Shown here: one piece after another, positions 5,104-5,540 of the stretch | How positions within the stretch are numbered: the first letter of the stretch is position 1 | How the letters are laid out: each line of letters starts with the position of its first letter | Origin: Actinomycetota bacterium | GTDB taxonomy: Bacteria > Actinomycetota > Actinomycetes > Streptosporangiales > Streptosporangiaceae | Length of the DNA stretch: 5,540 bases | Direction: 5' to 3' | Assembly (NCBI GenBank): GCA_003168295.1 | Contig: PMST01000352.1 | Location: forward strand, 1 to 5,540 | Made by a program: the position numbers and the translations under genes | Notes under the pieces: generated by a model | The model's database searches: none | Seen by the model: the letters and a program-made list of their open reading frames with translations, nothing else | Told to the model about the DNA's origin: nothing

Positions 5104-5540
5104 GTGGAGACCCTCACGTTCTTGTTCACCGACATTGAAGGCTCGACGGCGCTGCTGCAGCGGGTGGGGGACGGGGTTTACGCGCAGGTGCTGGCCGGTC
5201 ATCATGCGCTGATCCGGTCGGCGCTGGCCGCACAGGGCGGCCGCGAGATCGATACGCAGGGTGATGCGTTCTTCGCGGTGTTCTCCTCGCCGCGGAGGTG
5301 CGTGGCGGCGGCGGTGCAGATGCAGCAGGCGATGGAGGCGCATGCGTGGCCGTGCGGGGAGCGGCTGCGGGTGCGGATGGGGGTGCATTGCGGAGAGGCG
5401 GCGCGGACGGCTACCGGGCTGGTGGGCCTGGAGGTGCACCGGGCCGCCCGGGTGGCCGCGGTCGCGTGGGGGGGGCAGGTGCTGGTGTCGGAGGCGGCGG
5501 CTGGACTGGTGCGGGACGGGCTGCCGCCGGGCGCGGCGCT
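5104..5540 (+). CDS. Class III nucleotide-cyclase-domain protein with substituted catalytic residues, 3' end outside window
   Basis: The first 145 residues are an almost complete class III adenylate/guanylate cyclase (CHD) domain. Both metal-binding aspartates are present: D10 in LFTDIEGST and D54 in QGDAFF, as is the transition-state arginine R116 in HRAARV. Other active-site positions differ: the purine-specifying lysine is D50 (EIDTQGD), the second purine-contact aspartate is G105, and the transition-state asparagine is H112. These substitutions recur, as far as I recall, in large actinobacterial proteins where this domain precedes an ATPase/TPR or LuxR-type region. So cyclase activity is doubtful and a nucleotide-sensing role is possible. 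Start: GTG at 5104 puts the motif at the usual distance from the N-terminus and follows a -10 box at leaderless spacing; in-frame ATGs at 5050 and 5074 lack ribosome binding sites. The downstream part of the protein is unseen. Confidence 0.87.
   Translation, partial: METLTFLFTDIEGSTALLQRVGDGVYAQVLAGHHALIRSALAAQGGREIDTQGDAFFAVFSSPRRCVAAAVQMQQAMEAHAWPCGERLRVRMGVHCGEAARTATGLVGLEVHRAARVAAVAWGGQVLVSEAAAGLVRDGLPPGAA

Overview
The window is chromosomal DNA from a high-GC actinomycete. G/C-ending codons dominate, GTG starts are frequent, actinobacterial TAnnnT -10 boxes sit directly before two start codons, and every recognisable protein has an actinobacterial flavour. The genus cannot be named from the sequence alone.

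Layout, left to right. Positions 1-368 are non-coding and hold one copy of a 62-bp diverged direct repeat (32-93), a strong hairpin (153-184), a tandem 9-bp repeat (260-277) and a short hairpin just after the next gene. Positions 369-3403, minus strand, are a two-gene two-component operon: a large sensor kinase transcribed first, then a NarL/LuxR-type response regulator that overlaps it by 4 nt (GTGA). The kinase is two complete membrane-plus-HisKA_3-plus-ATPase modules fused in tandem; the first looks active and the second has lost the key catalytic residues. A perfect 18-bp inverted repeat (3446-3489) lies in the divergent intergenic region. A small two-helix membrane protein (3636-3863, plus strand) follows.

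From about 3864 the sequence becomes a patchwork. A non-coding stretch leads to the 3' half of a tRNA-Phe gene (about 4329-4371), which looks like an integration-site scar. The second copy of the 62-bp repeat comes next (4383-4444), and it abuts the broken end of an IS110-family transposase (4444-4620, minus strand, only the N-terminal 58 residues). Upstream of that fragment, 4621-5060 is non-coding and can fold into hairpins; it may be the transposon end that normally carries the bridge RNA. At 5104 a plus-strand class III nucleotide-cyclase-domain protein begins, with a probable leaderless promoter, and runs off the window.

How it works together: the kinase and regulator form one signalling unit at the membrane, and the divergent small membrane protein is a plausible but unproven target or accessory. 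The rest is remnants of mobile DNA. The points most worth a second look are the half-dead fused kinase, the tRNA-Phe half with its surrounding repeats, and the perfect palindrome between the divergent genes.
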